A stretch of DNA of 64,000 nt from Corynebacterium camporealensis (GCF_000980815.1 NZ_CP011311.1:1-64000); one strand, 5' to 3'; shown: positions 47,360-56,173, numbered from the stretch's first letter. Notes: generated by a model from the letters alone, not told the origin. Numbers and translations are program-made.

Positions 47360-47654
47360 GATTCGAGGAATTGACCTTGATGGGATCAGTCAAGGTGCGC
47401 ACCCCTACCCCACGCTCCTGAAGGTCATGGATCAGGTTGAGAGTGTCACGGACGGTGCGGCCCAGCCGGTCGAGGGTGTGGACGACAATGACATCTCCCG
47501 CGCGGGCTTGCTGGAGTCCGGGCCGATTCGTGGTGGATCCGGATTTCTTGTCGACGTAGATGTATTTATCCGCAACATCTTCTTTACGGAGCGCGTCGAT
47601 CTGACGGTCGAGGTCTTGTTTTGCGGTGGAAACCCGGGCGTTACCAATATCCAT
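47360..47654 (-). pseudogene. Serine recombinase (resolvase) gene truncated by the IS remnant
   Basis: N-terminal catalytic domain of a Tn3-resolvase/invertase-type recombinase: ARVSTAKQDLDRQIDALRK with the catalytic Ser in ARVST, then SGSTTNRPGLQQARAGDVIVVHTLDRLGRTVRDTLNLIHDLQERGVGVRTLTDPI. The reading frame runs straight into the IS6-family inverted repeat at 47359, so the rest, including the DNA-binding domain, is missing. The usual Tyr of the YARVS motif is Asn here. Confidence 0.8.
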
Positions 47655-47967
47655 GACCCACAGCGTGCCGGAAGTCTATTCTGCAGCAGGTTTCGCGAGT
47701 CAATTCGTTGGAATAGCTTGTGGAACAGTCCTCTCCTGGGGCTGTGTATTTTCAATTGGTTTCATTAAGGGTGTCTCACTTCCTTGGAAGTGGGACACCC
47801 TGATCGGTACGTGGGCCGCCACTGGCCTGGGCCGGAAGCTGCCGGCAATAGCCCTCACCTTTAAATCACGTCGGGAACACCGCCAACTAGGCGGCCGCTT
47901 CCTTCCTGCGCAGTGAAGGCCTCAGCCTGAAAGTGCAGACGACCTCTAGCAACAACGCCATCCCATG
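47655..47967. other. Gene-free stretch with a 32-base hairpin
   Basis: No convincing gene. A near-perfect inverted repeat GGGTGTCTCACTTCC...GGAAGTGGGACACCC occupies 47769-47800 with a TT centre; no T-tract follows. The rest may be remnant transposon DNA, but I could not match it to a family. Confidence 0.4.
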
Positions 47968-48004
47968 TTGAAGTTAGTTCAGCAACAACTGTATAGTTCA
48001 GCAC
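47968..48004 (+). promoter_or_regulatory. cmtR-cadD promoter with repeated operator motif
   Basis: TTGAAG (47968-47973), 18 bases, then TATAGT (47992-47997) form a good promoter ending 7 bases before the cmtR ATG, with no ribosome-binding site, so the transcript is probably leaderless. TAGTTCAGCA occurs twice, at 47975-47984 (in the spacer) and 47994-48003 (over the -10), 19 bases apart, a likely CmtR binding arrangement. Confidence 0.6.
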
Positions 48005-48364
48005 ATGCTGACTATTGCTTCTCGACTAGACGTGATGAACCGGTTGGGTCGGGCCATGGCGGATCCGACTCGTTCCCGCATTCTCCTGGCGCTGCTGGAG
48101 GGACCGGCCTACCCGGCCGCTCTCGCCCAGGATCTGGAACTGACGCGCTCGAACGTGTCGAACCATCTCGCTTGCCTGAGGGACTGCGGAATTGTTGTCG
48201 CCGAACCGCAGGGGCGACAGACCCGCTACGAGATCGTTGATGCTCATCTGGCGCAGGCGTTGAACGCGTTGCTGGATACCACCCTGGCCGTCGATGACAA
48301 CGTCGAATGCATCGACGCCGGATGCGCCGTACCTGGGTGTGTCACTGGACAGGAGAGTGCGTAG
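48005..48364 (+). CDS. cmtR: Cadmium/lead-sensing ArsR/SmtB repressor CmtR
   Basis: 119-residue winged-helix repressor released by Cd(II)/Pb(II). It closely follows mycobacterial CmtR (RLGRAMADPTRSRILLALL, LELTRSNVSNHLACLRDCGIVV) and has Cys57, Cys61 and Cys102 at the known metal-ligand positions; extra cysteines 107 and 112 lie in the tail. Its stop overlaps the cadD start by one base. It should repress itself and cadD. Confidence 0.92.
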   Translation: MLTIASRLDVMNRLGRAMADPTRSRILLALLEGPAYPAALAQDLELTRSNVSNHLACLRDCGIVVAEPQGRQTRYEIVDAHLAQALNALLDTTLAVDDNVECIDAGCAVPGCVTGQESA

Positions 48365-48960
48365 TGGTAACCGGTCTACTGTCGGCGATTGGTCTGTTTA
48401 TCGCCACCAATATCGACGACATCATTGTGCTCTCGCTGTTTTTTGCCCGCGGGGCGGGGCAAAAAGGGACCACGCTTCGGATTCTGGCTGGGCAGTACCT
48501 CGGCTTCATGGGCATCCTCGCGGCCGCAGTCCTGGTCATGCTGGGGGCAGGAGCATTCCTACCTGCTGAGGCGATCCCGTACTTCGGACTAATTCCCCTG
48601 GCCCTGGGACTATGGGCGGCCTGGCAGGCTTGGCGAAGCGATGATGACGACGATGATGATGCGAAGATCGCCGGGAAAAAGGTGGGTGTGATGACCGTCG
48701 CCGGTGTGACGTTTGCCAACGGTGGCGACAATATCGGCGTCTACGTTCCGGTCTTCCTCAACGTGGACACTGCCGACGTCATCATCTACTGCATCGTTTT
48801 CCTCGTCCTGGTGGCAGGCCTGGTCCTGCTGGCAAAGTTCGTGGCCACCCGCCCGCCCATCGCAGAAGTCCTTGAGCGCTGGGAGCACGTGCTGTTCCCG
48901 ATCGTCCTGATCGGCCTGGGCATCTTCATCCTCGTCAGCGGCGGCGCCTTCGGCCTCTAA
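48364..48960 (+). CDS. cadD: Cadmium resistance transporter CadD
   Basis: 198-residue CadD-type membrane exporter with about five or six membrane helices: the N-terminal LLSAIGLFIATNIDDIIVLSLFFARG and a later TFANGGDNIGVYVPVF, two Asp-bearing helices typical of the family, with an Asp-rich loop (WRSDDDDDDDAK) between. I chose GTG 48364 (VVTGLLSAIG) because GGAG is upstream and it overlaps the cmtR stop; an ATG at 48307 would add cmtR-overlapping residues with no family likeness. Confidence 0.9.
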   Translation: MVTGLLSAIGLFIATNIDDIIVLSLFFARGAGQKGTTLRILAGQYLGFMGILAAAVLVMLGAGAFLPAEAIPYFGLIPLALGLWAAWQAWRSDDDDDDDAKIAGKKVGVMTVAGVTFANGGDNIGVYVPVFLNVDTADVIIYCIVFLVLVAGLVLLAKFVATRPPIAEVLERWEHVLFPIVLIGLGIFILVSGGAFGL

Positions 48961-48975
48961 TAAGCCCATCCCGAG

Positions 48976-49084
48976 TGAACTGACCCCCATTTTCTGGACT
49001 GGGTTAATTCTAAATGGTTAGGGTCTTTGCGGGGGCCTGGTTCCGATACTGCATCGGGGCCAGGCCCTTGAATCGTTCTTGGAG
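48976..49084 (-). mobile_element. IS3-family remnant (transposase C terminus and end)
   Basis: On the minus strand the bases encode ...LQERFKGLAPMQYRNQAPAKTLTI followed by a stop at 49010-49012, the usual C-terminal end of IS3-family OrfB proteins, then about 35 bases to a TGAACTGACCCCC terminus. It is cut off at 49085 by the left inverted repeat of the next IS6-family copy. Confidence 0.65.
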
Positions 49085-49664
49085 GGTGCTGTTGCAAAGT
49101 TGGGCGGAGAGCAGCGAAGACTCAGTTTCTCATCCCCTGATGACCGCTGCGTGTGGGCGTTGTTAGGCCGTCTCGAAGACTCGATTGACGATCACCGCCT
49201 CCGGGTTCGGTTGCCCGTGAGGGCAAACATCGTGCCTTGCCCTTTCCGTAATGAGTGCATCGCTTCCATCCCTTTCAACGTCCGATGTGCAGATGTCCGG
49301 TTCTTAAACGCGCCTTTCGGCCCGAGGGTCCGCTTCAGCCGACCATGGTCGCCTTCCAGGATGTTGTTGAGGTATTTCACCTGCCGTTGTTCCACTGTTG
49401 GCGGGCCGATTCCCTCGGACTTCCACTCGGCGATTGCCCTGGCTAGGGAGGGTGCTTTATCTGTGTTGATCACTCTGGGATACCCGGCTGGCGCATTGGA
49501 TCTGAGGGCCTTGGCCAGGAAACGCTTCGCTGCGGCCACGTTCCGCTTCGGAGAGAGGTAAAAAGTCCAGGGTCTGGCCACCGGCGGTGATCGCCCGATA
49601 GAGGTAGCACCACCTGCCGCCGACCCGGATATAGGTTTCATCCACCCGCCAGGAACTGGCCTGT
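49085..49664 (-). mobile_element. IS6-family element remnant (second copy)
   Basis: Starts with GGTGCTGTTGCAAA, the inverted repeat of the family, and carries the C-terminal two-thirds of the transposase (KRNVAAAKRFLAKALRS...VINTDKAPSLARAIAEWKSEG...KYLNNILEGDHGRLKR). One frameshift near 49560 separates this from the preceding WRVDETYIRVGGRWCYLYRA part. The 5' portion and right end are missing beyond about 49664. Sequence differs from the other copies, so it is an older or different member. Confidence 0.85.
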
Positions 49665-49678
49665 GGGCAGAGACAAAG

Positions 49679-49716
49679 CCCTGGAATGAACTCCTGTCAC
49701 CAGGGTCATTCCAGGG
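49679..49716. terminator. Hairpin between the IS remnant and the copper cluster
   Basis: CCCTGGAATGA (49679-49689) pairs with TCATTCCAGGG (49706-49716). The minus strand after it lacks a good T-tract, so it may be a terminator for the lipoprotein gene or an IS-related structure. Nothing else is seen in 49717-49887. Confidence 0.4.
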
Positions 49717-49887
49717 CATATTTCCCCTGACTAAGAGAAGCAGTGACACAGAAGGCCTACCTCAGCGTGGGCCCTGTGGGCGTGCAGGTTCCGTGTGTGG
49801 CTGGTGTGCTGTGGCATGGTCGGCAGCGATTGATGACCGACCTTGGAGCGGGTGCCTTGTCTGGTCTCGCGGTTCAGGGTGGGTGGA

Positions 49888-50502
49888 CTATTCGGCGGGT
49901 TGGATCTCGCTCTCGGTGACCCACTTGTGGTTGGTCATCGTCATCCCGTCGACGGTGATATCAACCATGTAGACCGTCTCCTCGGTGGAGTAATCGATGG
50001 TGGCCTCAGCACCCTTCATGCCGGACATGTGCTCGGCATCCAGGACAACGCTCGCCCCGTCGGGCAGGGGGGCCTGACCCGGATCGACGAGCTCCTCATG
50101 GACGACCCAGCGGTGGTCGGTAACCGGGGCCCCACCCTCGGTGGGGGTGTAGCTGACCGAATAGGTCGTGGTATCAAACGCCCCGGAAATGGTGGCGGTG
50201 GCGCCGTCCATGCCGGGCATGTGGTCAGCGGTGAGGATGACCTCGGTGCCCACCGGGTACGTGGGATCCTCGGCCTCTTCAATGCCTGCCGGCGGTGCCC
50301 CGCCGTCGGCAGGGTGGTCGTGCCCGCCGTGCTCTTCGTCGGCAGTGGTGGAGTCTTCCTGGTGGGTCTCGTGGGTCTCTGCGGTTGCCGTCGTGGTGCT
50401 GGTGGTGTCGGCATCGTCGGAGTTGTCGGCGGCGTCGCTGCAGGCGGTCAGCGCCAGGGTGGAGGTCAGTACCAAGGCGGCGAGGGTAATGCTGCGTTTC
50501 AT
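49888..50502 (-). CDS. DUF1541 (YdhK-like) copper-associated lipoprotein
   Basis: 204 residues from ATG 50502 (AAAGGAACACTC upstream): a lipoprotein signal peptide (LTSTLALTAC), an acidic/His-rich spacer (EEHGGHDH), and two DUF1541 repeats (YPVGTEVILTADHMPGMDGATATISGAFDTTTYSVSYTPTEGGAPVTDHRWVVHEEL and PDGASVVLDAEHMSGMKGAEATIDYST...NHKWVTESE). The HMPGM/HMSGM motifs could bind copper. Family members are encoded beside copper ATPases, as here. Exact role unknown. Confidence 0.85.
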   Translation of the reverse strand: MKRSITLAALVLTSTLALTACSDAADNSDDADTTSTTTATAETHETHQEDSTTADEEHGGHDHPADGGAPPAGIEEAEDPTYPVGTEVILTADHMPGMDGATATISGAFDTTTYSVSYTPTEGGAPVTDHRWVVHEELVDPGQAPLPDGASVVLDAEHMSGMKGAEATIDYSTEETVYMVDITVDGMTMTNHKWVTESEIQPAE

Positions 50503-50549
50503 GAGTGTTCCTTTCAAAGGTGGTGTGAGTTAGGAGTCGAGGGACAAGG

Positions 50550-52784
50550 TCAGTCAGTAACGGTTACGGGGGATATCGACTCACTGTGTTCCTCCTTCCC
50601 GTCGGTCGGAGCCAGGTGAGCCGGCTCCAGATCAATGCGGCGCAACAGCTGGGCGTTCAGGGCCACCACGATGGTCGAGGCAGACATCAAGATCGCGCCC
50701 ACGGCCGGGGACAGCACGAACCCGATCGAGGCGAGCACTCCGGCGGCCAGCGGCACGGCGAGGATGTTGTAGCCAGAGGCCCAGATCAGGTTCTGGATCA
50801 TCTTGCGGTAGCTGGCCTGGGACAGCTCAATCATCGACAGCACTGCCCGCGGGTCATCACTGGCTAGGACCACCCCGGCAGATTCCATGGCCACATCCGT
50901 GCCGGCACCGATGGCGATACCGACCTCCGCGCGGGTCAGAGCGGGGGCGTCATTGACACCGTCACCGACCATGGCCACGCTCAGGCCACGCTCCTGTAAC
51001 TGGGTGACCTTGGTGTCCTTGTCCTGGGGCAGGACCTCGGCGAAGACCTCATCGATCCCCAGGTCCTTGCTCACTGCCTGGGCCACCTGCTGCGCGTCAC
51101 CGGTGATCATCGCGACCTTCACCCCGCGGTCCTGCAGGGCTTTGACGGCGGCGCGGGATTCGGGGCGGATCTTGTCCTCGACGGCCACGGCACCGATGAT
51201 CTGACCGTCGCGGACAATATGGAGCACGCCGGCCCCACGCCCGGTCCAGGCGTTGGTGGTGTCGGTGAGCTCGGCCGGGGTGGTGAGGTTGAACTCGCGC
51301 AGCATGTTCGGCCCACCCACGAGGATCTCAGCGCCATCGACAGTGGCCCGGACCCCGCGGCCGGAGGCGGCGGTGAAACCGGTTGCGCGCAGTGGGCGGC
51401 GTGAGGCCTCCGGGTGTGCGGCCGCGGCAGCCACGATGGCGCGGGCCACGGGGTGTTCACTATCGGCCTCGGCGGCGGCGGCCAGGGCCAGCAGGTGCCC
51501 TTCCGAAGTACCGGGCACCGGGGCGACACCGGTGACCGCGTGCGCACCCTCGGTCAGGGTGCCGGTTTTGTCGAAGAGCACCACGTCGATGGTGCGCATC
51601 CGCTCGAGCGCCATCCGGTCCTTGATGAGCACCCCGGATTTCGCGGCCCGCTCGCTGGAGATCGCAATGACCAGAGGAATCGCCAGGCCCAGGGCGTGCG
51701 GACAGGCGATGACTAGCACCGTAACCGTGCGCACCACGGCATCGTCTGGGCTGCCGATGGTGGTCCACACCACCGCGGTGATCAGAGCGGAGATCAGCGC
51801 GAACCAGAACAACAACGCTGCCGCCCGATCCGCCAGGGCCTGGGCCCGGGAGGAGGACTCCTGGGCGTCGGCAACCATGCGTTGGATCCCGGCCAGGGCG
51901 GTGTCCCCGCCGGTAGCCTCCACCCGGATGCGGACGGTGTTGTCGGTGGCCACGGTACCGGCGACCACCTTGTCACCGGTGTCGCGGAAGACGGGACGGG
52001 ATTCGCCAGTGATCATCGCCTCATCGAATTCGGCGGCTCCGTCGAGGATGGTTCCGTCGGCCGGCACTCGGGCACCGGCCCTCACCAGCACGACGTCGTC
52101 GACGACCAGCTCGGAGATGGCCACGGTGCGGGTAGTTCCGTCGATGACTTTCTCGGCCTCATCCGGCAGCAGGGCAGCCAGCGCGTCAAGCGCGGAGGAC
52201 GCGGCCCCGAGAGCGCGCATCTCCAGCCAGTGCCCCAGTAGCATGATGGTCACCAGCAGGGCCAGCTCCCACCAGAAGTCCAGCTCAAAACCGCCCAGCC
52301 CCAGAGTGGTGACCCAGGAGGCCACAAACGCCACGGTGATGGCCATGGCGATCAGGAGCATCATCCCGGGTTGGCGGGATTTCAGTTCTTTCCATCCGCC
52401 CTTGAGGAAAGGCATTCCGCCGTAGACGAAGATGATCGTGCCCAGCACCGGGGGGATCCAGGTGGAACCAGGGAATGCCGGGAGGTGGTAGCCGAGCAGG
52501 TGGGCGACCATGGGGCTGAAAATAACGACGGGAATGGACAGAATCAGCGACCACCAGAAGCGGCCCCGAAACATTGCGGTGCTGTGTCCGGCGTGTTCGC
52601 CGTGACCATGAACGTGGTGGTCTTCGTCCAGGGCGGAGTGCGGGTGATCGTGGGGCATCGCCTGGCCGTGGGTGTCGGCATCTGCGTGGTGTTCATGGCT
52701 GGCATGATCCGGGTGGTGGGTGTGGTCTGTTTCCGGAGCGGGGTAATCACCATGGTGAGCGCCCGAATGATTGGGAGTGCTCAT
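50550..52784 (-). CDS. copB: Copper-exporting P-type ATPase, CopB type (CPH motif)
   Basis: 744 residues from ATG 52784 (AAAGGAACGTC upstream). A His-rich N terminus (HHGDYPAPETDHTHHPDHASHEHHADADTHG) replaces HMA domains. Core motifs: TGES, CPH in VIACPHALGLAIPLV (P1B-3 signature), DKTGTLT, SEHPVA, GDGVNDAPAL. CPH-type pumps export copper or silver. It lies between the DUF1541 lipoprotein and an HMA protein, matching the corynebacterial copB-copRS-copO cluster. Confidence 0.94.
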   Translation of the reverse strand: MSTPNHSGAHHGDYPAPETDHTHHPDHASHEHHADADTHGQAMPHDHPHSALDEDHHVHGHGEHAGHSTAMFRGRFWWSLILSIPVVIFSPMVAHLLGYHLPAFPGSTWIPPVLGTIIFVYGGMPFLKGGWKELKSRQPGMMLLIAMAITVAFVASWVTTLGLGGFELDFWWELALLVTIMLLGHWLEMRALGAASSALDALAALLPDEAEKVIDGTTRTVAISELVVDDVVLVRAGARVPADGTILDGAAEFDEAMITGESRPVFRDTGDKVVAGTVATDNTVRIRVEATGGDTALAGIQRMVADAQESSSRAQALADRAAALLFWFALISALITAVVWTTIGSPDDAVVRTVTVLVIACPHALGLAIPLVIAISSERAAKSGVLIKDRMALERMRTIDVVLFDKTGTLTEGAHAVTGVAPVPGTSEGHLLALAAAAEADSEHPVARAIVAAAAAHPEASRRPLRATGFTAASGRGVRATVDGAEILVGGPNMLREFNLTTPAELTDTTNAWTGRGAGVLHIVRDGQIIGAVAVEDKIRPESRAAVKALQDRGVKVAMITGDAQQVAQAVSKDLGIDEVFAEVLPQDKDTKVTQLQERGLSVAMVGDGVNDAPALTRAEVGIAIGAGTDVAMESAGVVLASDDPRAVLSMIELSQASYRKMIQNLIWASGYNILAVPLAAGVLASIGFVLSPAVGAILMSASTIVVALNAQLLRRIDLEPAHLAPTDGKEEHSESISPVTVTD

Positions 52785-52835
52785 GACGTTCCTTTCGCTC
52801 AACCCGGTCGGGGTCGAGATGATGGGTAAAACTGA

Positions 52836-53162
52836 TCAGGATAAGACGGCGTAGCCGGCCTCCTCAATGGCCCGGCGAACCATCTCCGGAGGTACGACAC
52901 CGGTGACCGTGACGGTGGAAACACCACCAGCAGCGAGATCAATCTGGACGTCGTCGACCTGGGGGAGGGCCTGAAGAGCCAGGGTCACGCTTTTCGCGCA
53001 GTGCCCGCAGGTCAGGCCGGTGACCTGGTAGCTAGGGGAGGACCCTCCTGCTGACGAGTCGCTAGCGGCAGGGATGGAGGCGCTGTCGGCACGTGAGGCA
53101 GGTCCGCAACAGCTGCAGCCGTGGGAGACCATCGGCAAGAGGCGGGGCGGGGAGGTGATCAT
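52836..53162 (-). CDS. HMA-domain copper-binding protein
   Basis: 108 residues: an N-terminal Cys-rich stretch (HGCSCCGPA), a Ser/Ala linker, then an HMA domain with metal site LTCGHCAKSV and the usual AIEEAGYAVL end. It probably hands copper to the CopB pump encoded 51 bases downstream. TAGGAG lies before the ATG and a CsoR-type palindrome lies about 50 bases upstream. Confidence 0.88.
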   Translation of the reverse strand: MITSPPRLLPMVSHGCSCCGPASRADSASIPAASDSSAGGSSPSYQVTGLTCGHCAKSVTLALQALPQVDDVQIDLAAGGVSTVTVTGVVPPEMVRRAIEEAGYAVLS

Positions 53163-53211
53163 GGGAAAGCTCCTACGGGTCGGTGGGATGCGGTGATGCT
53201 ACTCTCTAGCG

Positions 53212-53230
53212 TATACCCCCCAGGGGTATA
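53212..53230. promoter_or_regulatory. CsoR-type operator
   Basis: TATACCCC-CCA-GGGGTATA, a perfect 8-base inverted repeat, fits the G-tract palindromes bound by CsoR/RcnR-family copper repressors. It lies 50 bases before the HMA protein gene and would control HMA-copB. No csoR gene is in the window. Confidence 0.7.
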
Positions 53231-53276
53231 TTTTCAATGGGTGGAGGGCACGGCCCTCACGCGGGGCAGGGTGTGG

Positions 53277-54404
53277 TCACTGAGCAGCCTCCTCACTGTC
53301 GGGAGGGGACAGCGGGAGGCGGAGGGCAAACACCGCTCCGCGACCGGGTCCGAGGGAGGTGGCGGTAAGAGTGCCGCCGTGGGCCTCGATCAATGCCTTG
53401 GAGATGGTCAGACCGATACCGGCCCCGCCGTCGTCCCGGCTGCGGGCGGCATCCCCCCGGTAGAAGCGTTCGAAGATGTGTCCGAGCTGGTCAGGTGGGA
53501 TGCCCTCGCCGTCATCGGCGACGTGGATGAGCGCGGTCGACGCCCCCTGTCGATGGACGCTGATCCGGACCTGCCCGCCGGCCGGGGTGTGCCGTAGCGC
53601 GTTCGACAGGAGATTGCTCATCACCTGGCCGAAGCGTTGCCGGTCCACGAGCACCCGGATAGTGTCCGTAATGGTCTCGACCTGTAAATCGACGCCTTTG
53701 TCAGCATAAGCTTCCCCCGCGGCAGCAGCGGCGGTATGGAGCAGATCCCCGAGCCCTTCCTCCGTCAGGTCCAAATCGATCCGGTGTTCCTGGGCCCGGG
53801 AAACATCGTCGATGTCTTCCATCAACCGGGTCAGGCGGGTGAGCTGGTCAGCCATGATCGTGTGGGTGGCATTATTCCAGTCCACGACCCCGTCCTGGAG
53901 GCCATCGAGGTAGACCGTGAGCACCGATAAGGGGGTACCCATTTCGTGGGCCAGATCAGAGAGCATCTGGCGGCGGACTTGTTCGGTGTGTTCCAGCCGG
54001 TCGGCCATGGTGTTGAAGGCATGCGCCAGGGTGGTGACCTCGGGGCCTGCTTCTCCGGCGGGCACGCGGATACGGTAGTTGCCGGCCGTCAGGCTGGTAG
54101 CGGCGCGGGTGAGATCCTGCAGGGGGGTGCGCAGACGACGCGATAACCACAGGCTGGCCAGCAGGGCGCTGATCAAGGCAGTGGGCAGGGCGACGGCCAA
54201 GGTGATCAGGTTGGCGCCCCGGTAGGCCTGCTCGGCATGGAACAGCTCCAGCGAGGGGTCCTCCCGGCCGGTCATCAACATATGATCATGGAACAGGATC
54301 GGACCCACCATCGTGGCCACGGCCGCGGCCACCAGCAGGCTAATCACCACCACCAACACCTGGGCGGCCAGGAAGCGGAAGGTCAGGCCGGGTCCGTGAT
54401 TCAT
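53277..54404 (-). CDS. copS: Copper-responsive sensor histidine kinase CopS
   Basis: 375 residues: two membrane helices framing a short external loop (about 38-65, containing HDHMLMTGREDPSLELFHAEQ, with His and Met that could bind copper), a HAMP domain (RRLRTPLQDLTRAATSLTAGNYRIRV), phospho-acceptor LSDLAHEMGTPLSVL, and HATPase boxes (NLLSNALRHT, GEGIPPDQLGHIFERFYRGD, GAGIGLTISKALIEAHGG). It overlaps copR by 4 bases. Confidence 0.93.
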   Translation of the reverse strand: MNHGPGLTFRFLAAQVLVVVISLLVAAAVATMVGPILFHDHMLMTGREDPSLELFHAEQAYRGANLITLAVALPTALISALLASLWLSRRLRTPLQDLTRAATSLTAGNYRIRVPAGEAGPEVTTLAHAFNTMADRLEHTEQVRRQMLSDLAHEMGTPLSVLTVYLDGLQDGVVDWNNATHTIMADQLTRLTRLMEDIDDVSRAQEHRIDLDLTEEGLGDLLHTAAAAAGEAYADKGVDLQVETITDTIRVLVDRQRFGQVMSNLLSNALRHTPAGGQVRISVHRQGASTALIHVADDGEGIPPDQLGHIFERFYRGDAARSRDDGGAGIGLTISKALIEAHGGTLTATSLGPGRGAVFALRLPLSPPDSEEAAQ

Positions 54405-55123
54405 GGCTGCCCCACCCGGTAGCCCACGCCACGCACGGTGTCGATAAACCCCCGGCCCCGGGTGTCGGTGCCGAGCTTGCGACGCAAGTTGCCGATGTGG
54501 ACATCGACGATGCGTTCATCACCGACCCAGGTGGTGTCCCAGACCTCGGAGACCAGGTCGTGGCGGGTCAGCACCTGGCCGGGGCGCAGGGCCAGGGCAA
54601 CCAGCAGCTCGAACTCCGTGCGGGTGAGCTCCACGGTCGTCTCCCCCACCCGCACCTGATGGGCGACGGGGTCAAGAATGAGGTCACCAACGATCAGGGG
54701 AGTGGTCACCTGCGGTGGGGTGGTGCTGGTGCGCGGGCGGCGCAGCACCGCATACACCCGGGTCACCAGTTCCCGGATGCTAAAAGGTTTGGTGATGTAG
54801 TCATCCGCCCCCAAGGTCAAACCGCTGATCTTGTCGTCCTCGCTGCCACGCGCGGTGAGCATGAGGATGTAGCAGTCCGAGAAGGTGCGGATCCGTCGGC
54901 ACACCTCCAGGCCGTCGAGTTCGGGCAGCCCCAGATCCAGCACCACAACATCGGGGGAAAAGCGACGGGCCTCGTCCACGGCCTGGGTGCCGGTGTGCGC
55001 CTGGCGGGTATCGAAGCCGGCCCGGATGAGGTAAGAAGCCACCATCTGAGCTAGGGGTTGTTCATCATCGACGACCAGCACCCGCCCCGGGGGCGTGGCG
55101 GTGGTCGGTGTGCGGTCAGCCAT
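54401..55123 (-). CDS. copR: OmpR-family response regulator CopR
   Basis: 240 residues: receiver with VVVLDLGLPELDG and a winged-helix output domain (VELTRTEFELLVALALRPGQVLTRHDLVSEVW...IVDVHIGNLRRKLG...GVGYRVGQP). By family and neighbours it is CopR, which activates copper-stress genes in C. glutamicum. A tandem repeat matching the CopR site I recall lies 59-78 bases upstream of its start. Confidence 0.93.
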   Translation of the reverse strand: MADRTPTTATPPGRVLVVDDEQPLAQMVASYLIRAGFDTRQAHTGTQAVDEARRFSPDVVVLDLGLPELDGLEVCRRIRTFSDCYILMLTARGSEDDKISGLTLGADDYITKPFSIRELVTRVYAVLRRPRTSTTPPQVTTPLIVGDLILDPVAHQVRVGETTVELTRTEFELLVALALRPGQVLTRHDLVSEVWDTTWVGDERIVDVHIGNLRRKLGTDTRGRGFIDTVRGVGYRVGQP

Positions 55124-55181
55124 AGGCCCTAGTATCGTTCCGGCCAGGGGGGAATACCACCCTCGCTCAGTGCCCGGCGGG

Positions 55182-55201
55182 AAATCTTCATCAAATCTTC
55201 A
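55182..55201. promoter_or_regulatory. CopR tandem-repeat binding site
   Basis: AAATCTTCA occurs twice, at 55182-55190 and 55193-55201, separated by TC. On the other strand this is TGAAGATTT-nn-TGAAGATTT, the direct repeat described for CopR of C. glutamicum. It lies between copR and the cueP/oxidase genes and could serve both directions. The rest of the 403-base gap 55124-55526 shows no gene. Confidence 0.8.
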
Positions 55202-55526
55202 AACATCACCCTTCGACCGCCGTCACCCCTGTGCCCCACCCCGGGTCGGCGGCATCGCCTCCCCTGGTCAGCTCAGCAGGCGCCACCAGGGATTTCACTG
55301 CCTGCACCGCATACCCGGGGCGGGTAGAAGGACATCGCCCACGGCTGTGGGGTGGTGTCCCGGTGGTGACCCAGCCCACCGAATTCACCCCCTTTTCGCC
55401 CTGTTATAAGGCTGTGAGCAGGGTTTTTAATTTCTGGGCCGTCAGGCACCCGTGCTAGATAAAGGTATGGCATCGACCTTGAGGCGGTGTCTTCTCACCG
55501 TCTTACCACGATCCAAGGAGATTGAC

Positions 55527-56102
55527 GTGAAACGAGCAGCGATCGCAGCCGCCGCCCTTGCCCTCGCCCTCACGGGGTGTTCGGCCACCGACCCGGAACT
55601 CACCGCCGAAGGGACGGTGTCCCAGGATACATTCCTGACTACCCATGGCCTGGCCGCCATGGACGCGGTGGAGATCATTGATCACCTCGACCGGCAGAAG
55701 GTCACTGAGCGTCCCACGGATCTGATCGCCTCCGTGCGTGCCGATGAACTGCTGCTCTCGAGCGATGGCCAGGAAGTCGTGGTCGATCTTCCCGACAATC
55801 AGACGTATGTCTCGATCGCACCCTATCTCACCTCCACCCACGACTGCTTCTACCACAGCCTCACGACCTGCCGGGGGGAACTCGACAATGAGGACATCCA
55901 GGTCACGATCACCGATGAGGCGACCGGTGAGGTGCTGGTGGACGAGGAGACAACCACCTACGACAACGGGTTTATTGGCTTCTGGCTTCCCGATGATGTC
56001 ACCGGCCTGATTGAGATCAGCTACCAGGGGCGTACCGGCACCACGGAGTTTTCCACCGCCGACGACGGTGCCACCTGTGTCACAGACCTGCACCTGACGT
56101 GA
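55527..56102 (+). CDS. CueP-family periplasmic copper-binding lipoprotein
   Basis: 191 residues from GTG 55527 (AAGGAG upstream): lipoprotein signal with lipobox ALTGC, then a domain with the CueP-type cysteine segment TYVSIAPYLTSTHDCFYHSLTTCRGEL and a later Cys in ATCVTDLHLT. CueP proteins bind copper outside the membrane in Salmonella. It is the first gene of the plus-strand half of the cluster, next to the CopR site. Confidence 0.85.
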   Translation: MKRAAIAAAALALALTGCSATDPELTAEGTVSQDTFLTTHGLAAMDAVEIIDHLDRQKVTERPTDLIASVRADELLLSSDGQEVVVDLPDNQTYVSIAPYLTSTHDCFYHSLTTCRGELDNEDIQVTITDEATGEVLVDEETTTYDNGFIGFWLPDDVTGLIEISYQGRTGTTEFSTADDGATCVTDLHLT

Positions 56103-56173
56103 TGGCTCAGCAGGGTCCTCACCTGCGCGTGTCTCCCGTATCACTGAAATCTAACACCAAGAAAGGTTAAATC

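Noticed and set aside
51253..52425. 390-residue Ser/Ala/Thr-rich open frame opposite copB
   Set aside because: Composition is the usual antisense pattern of a high-G+C coding region.
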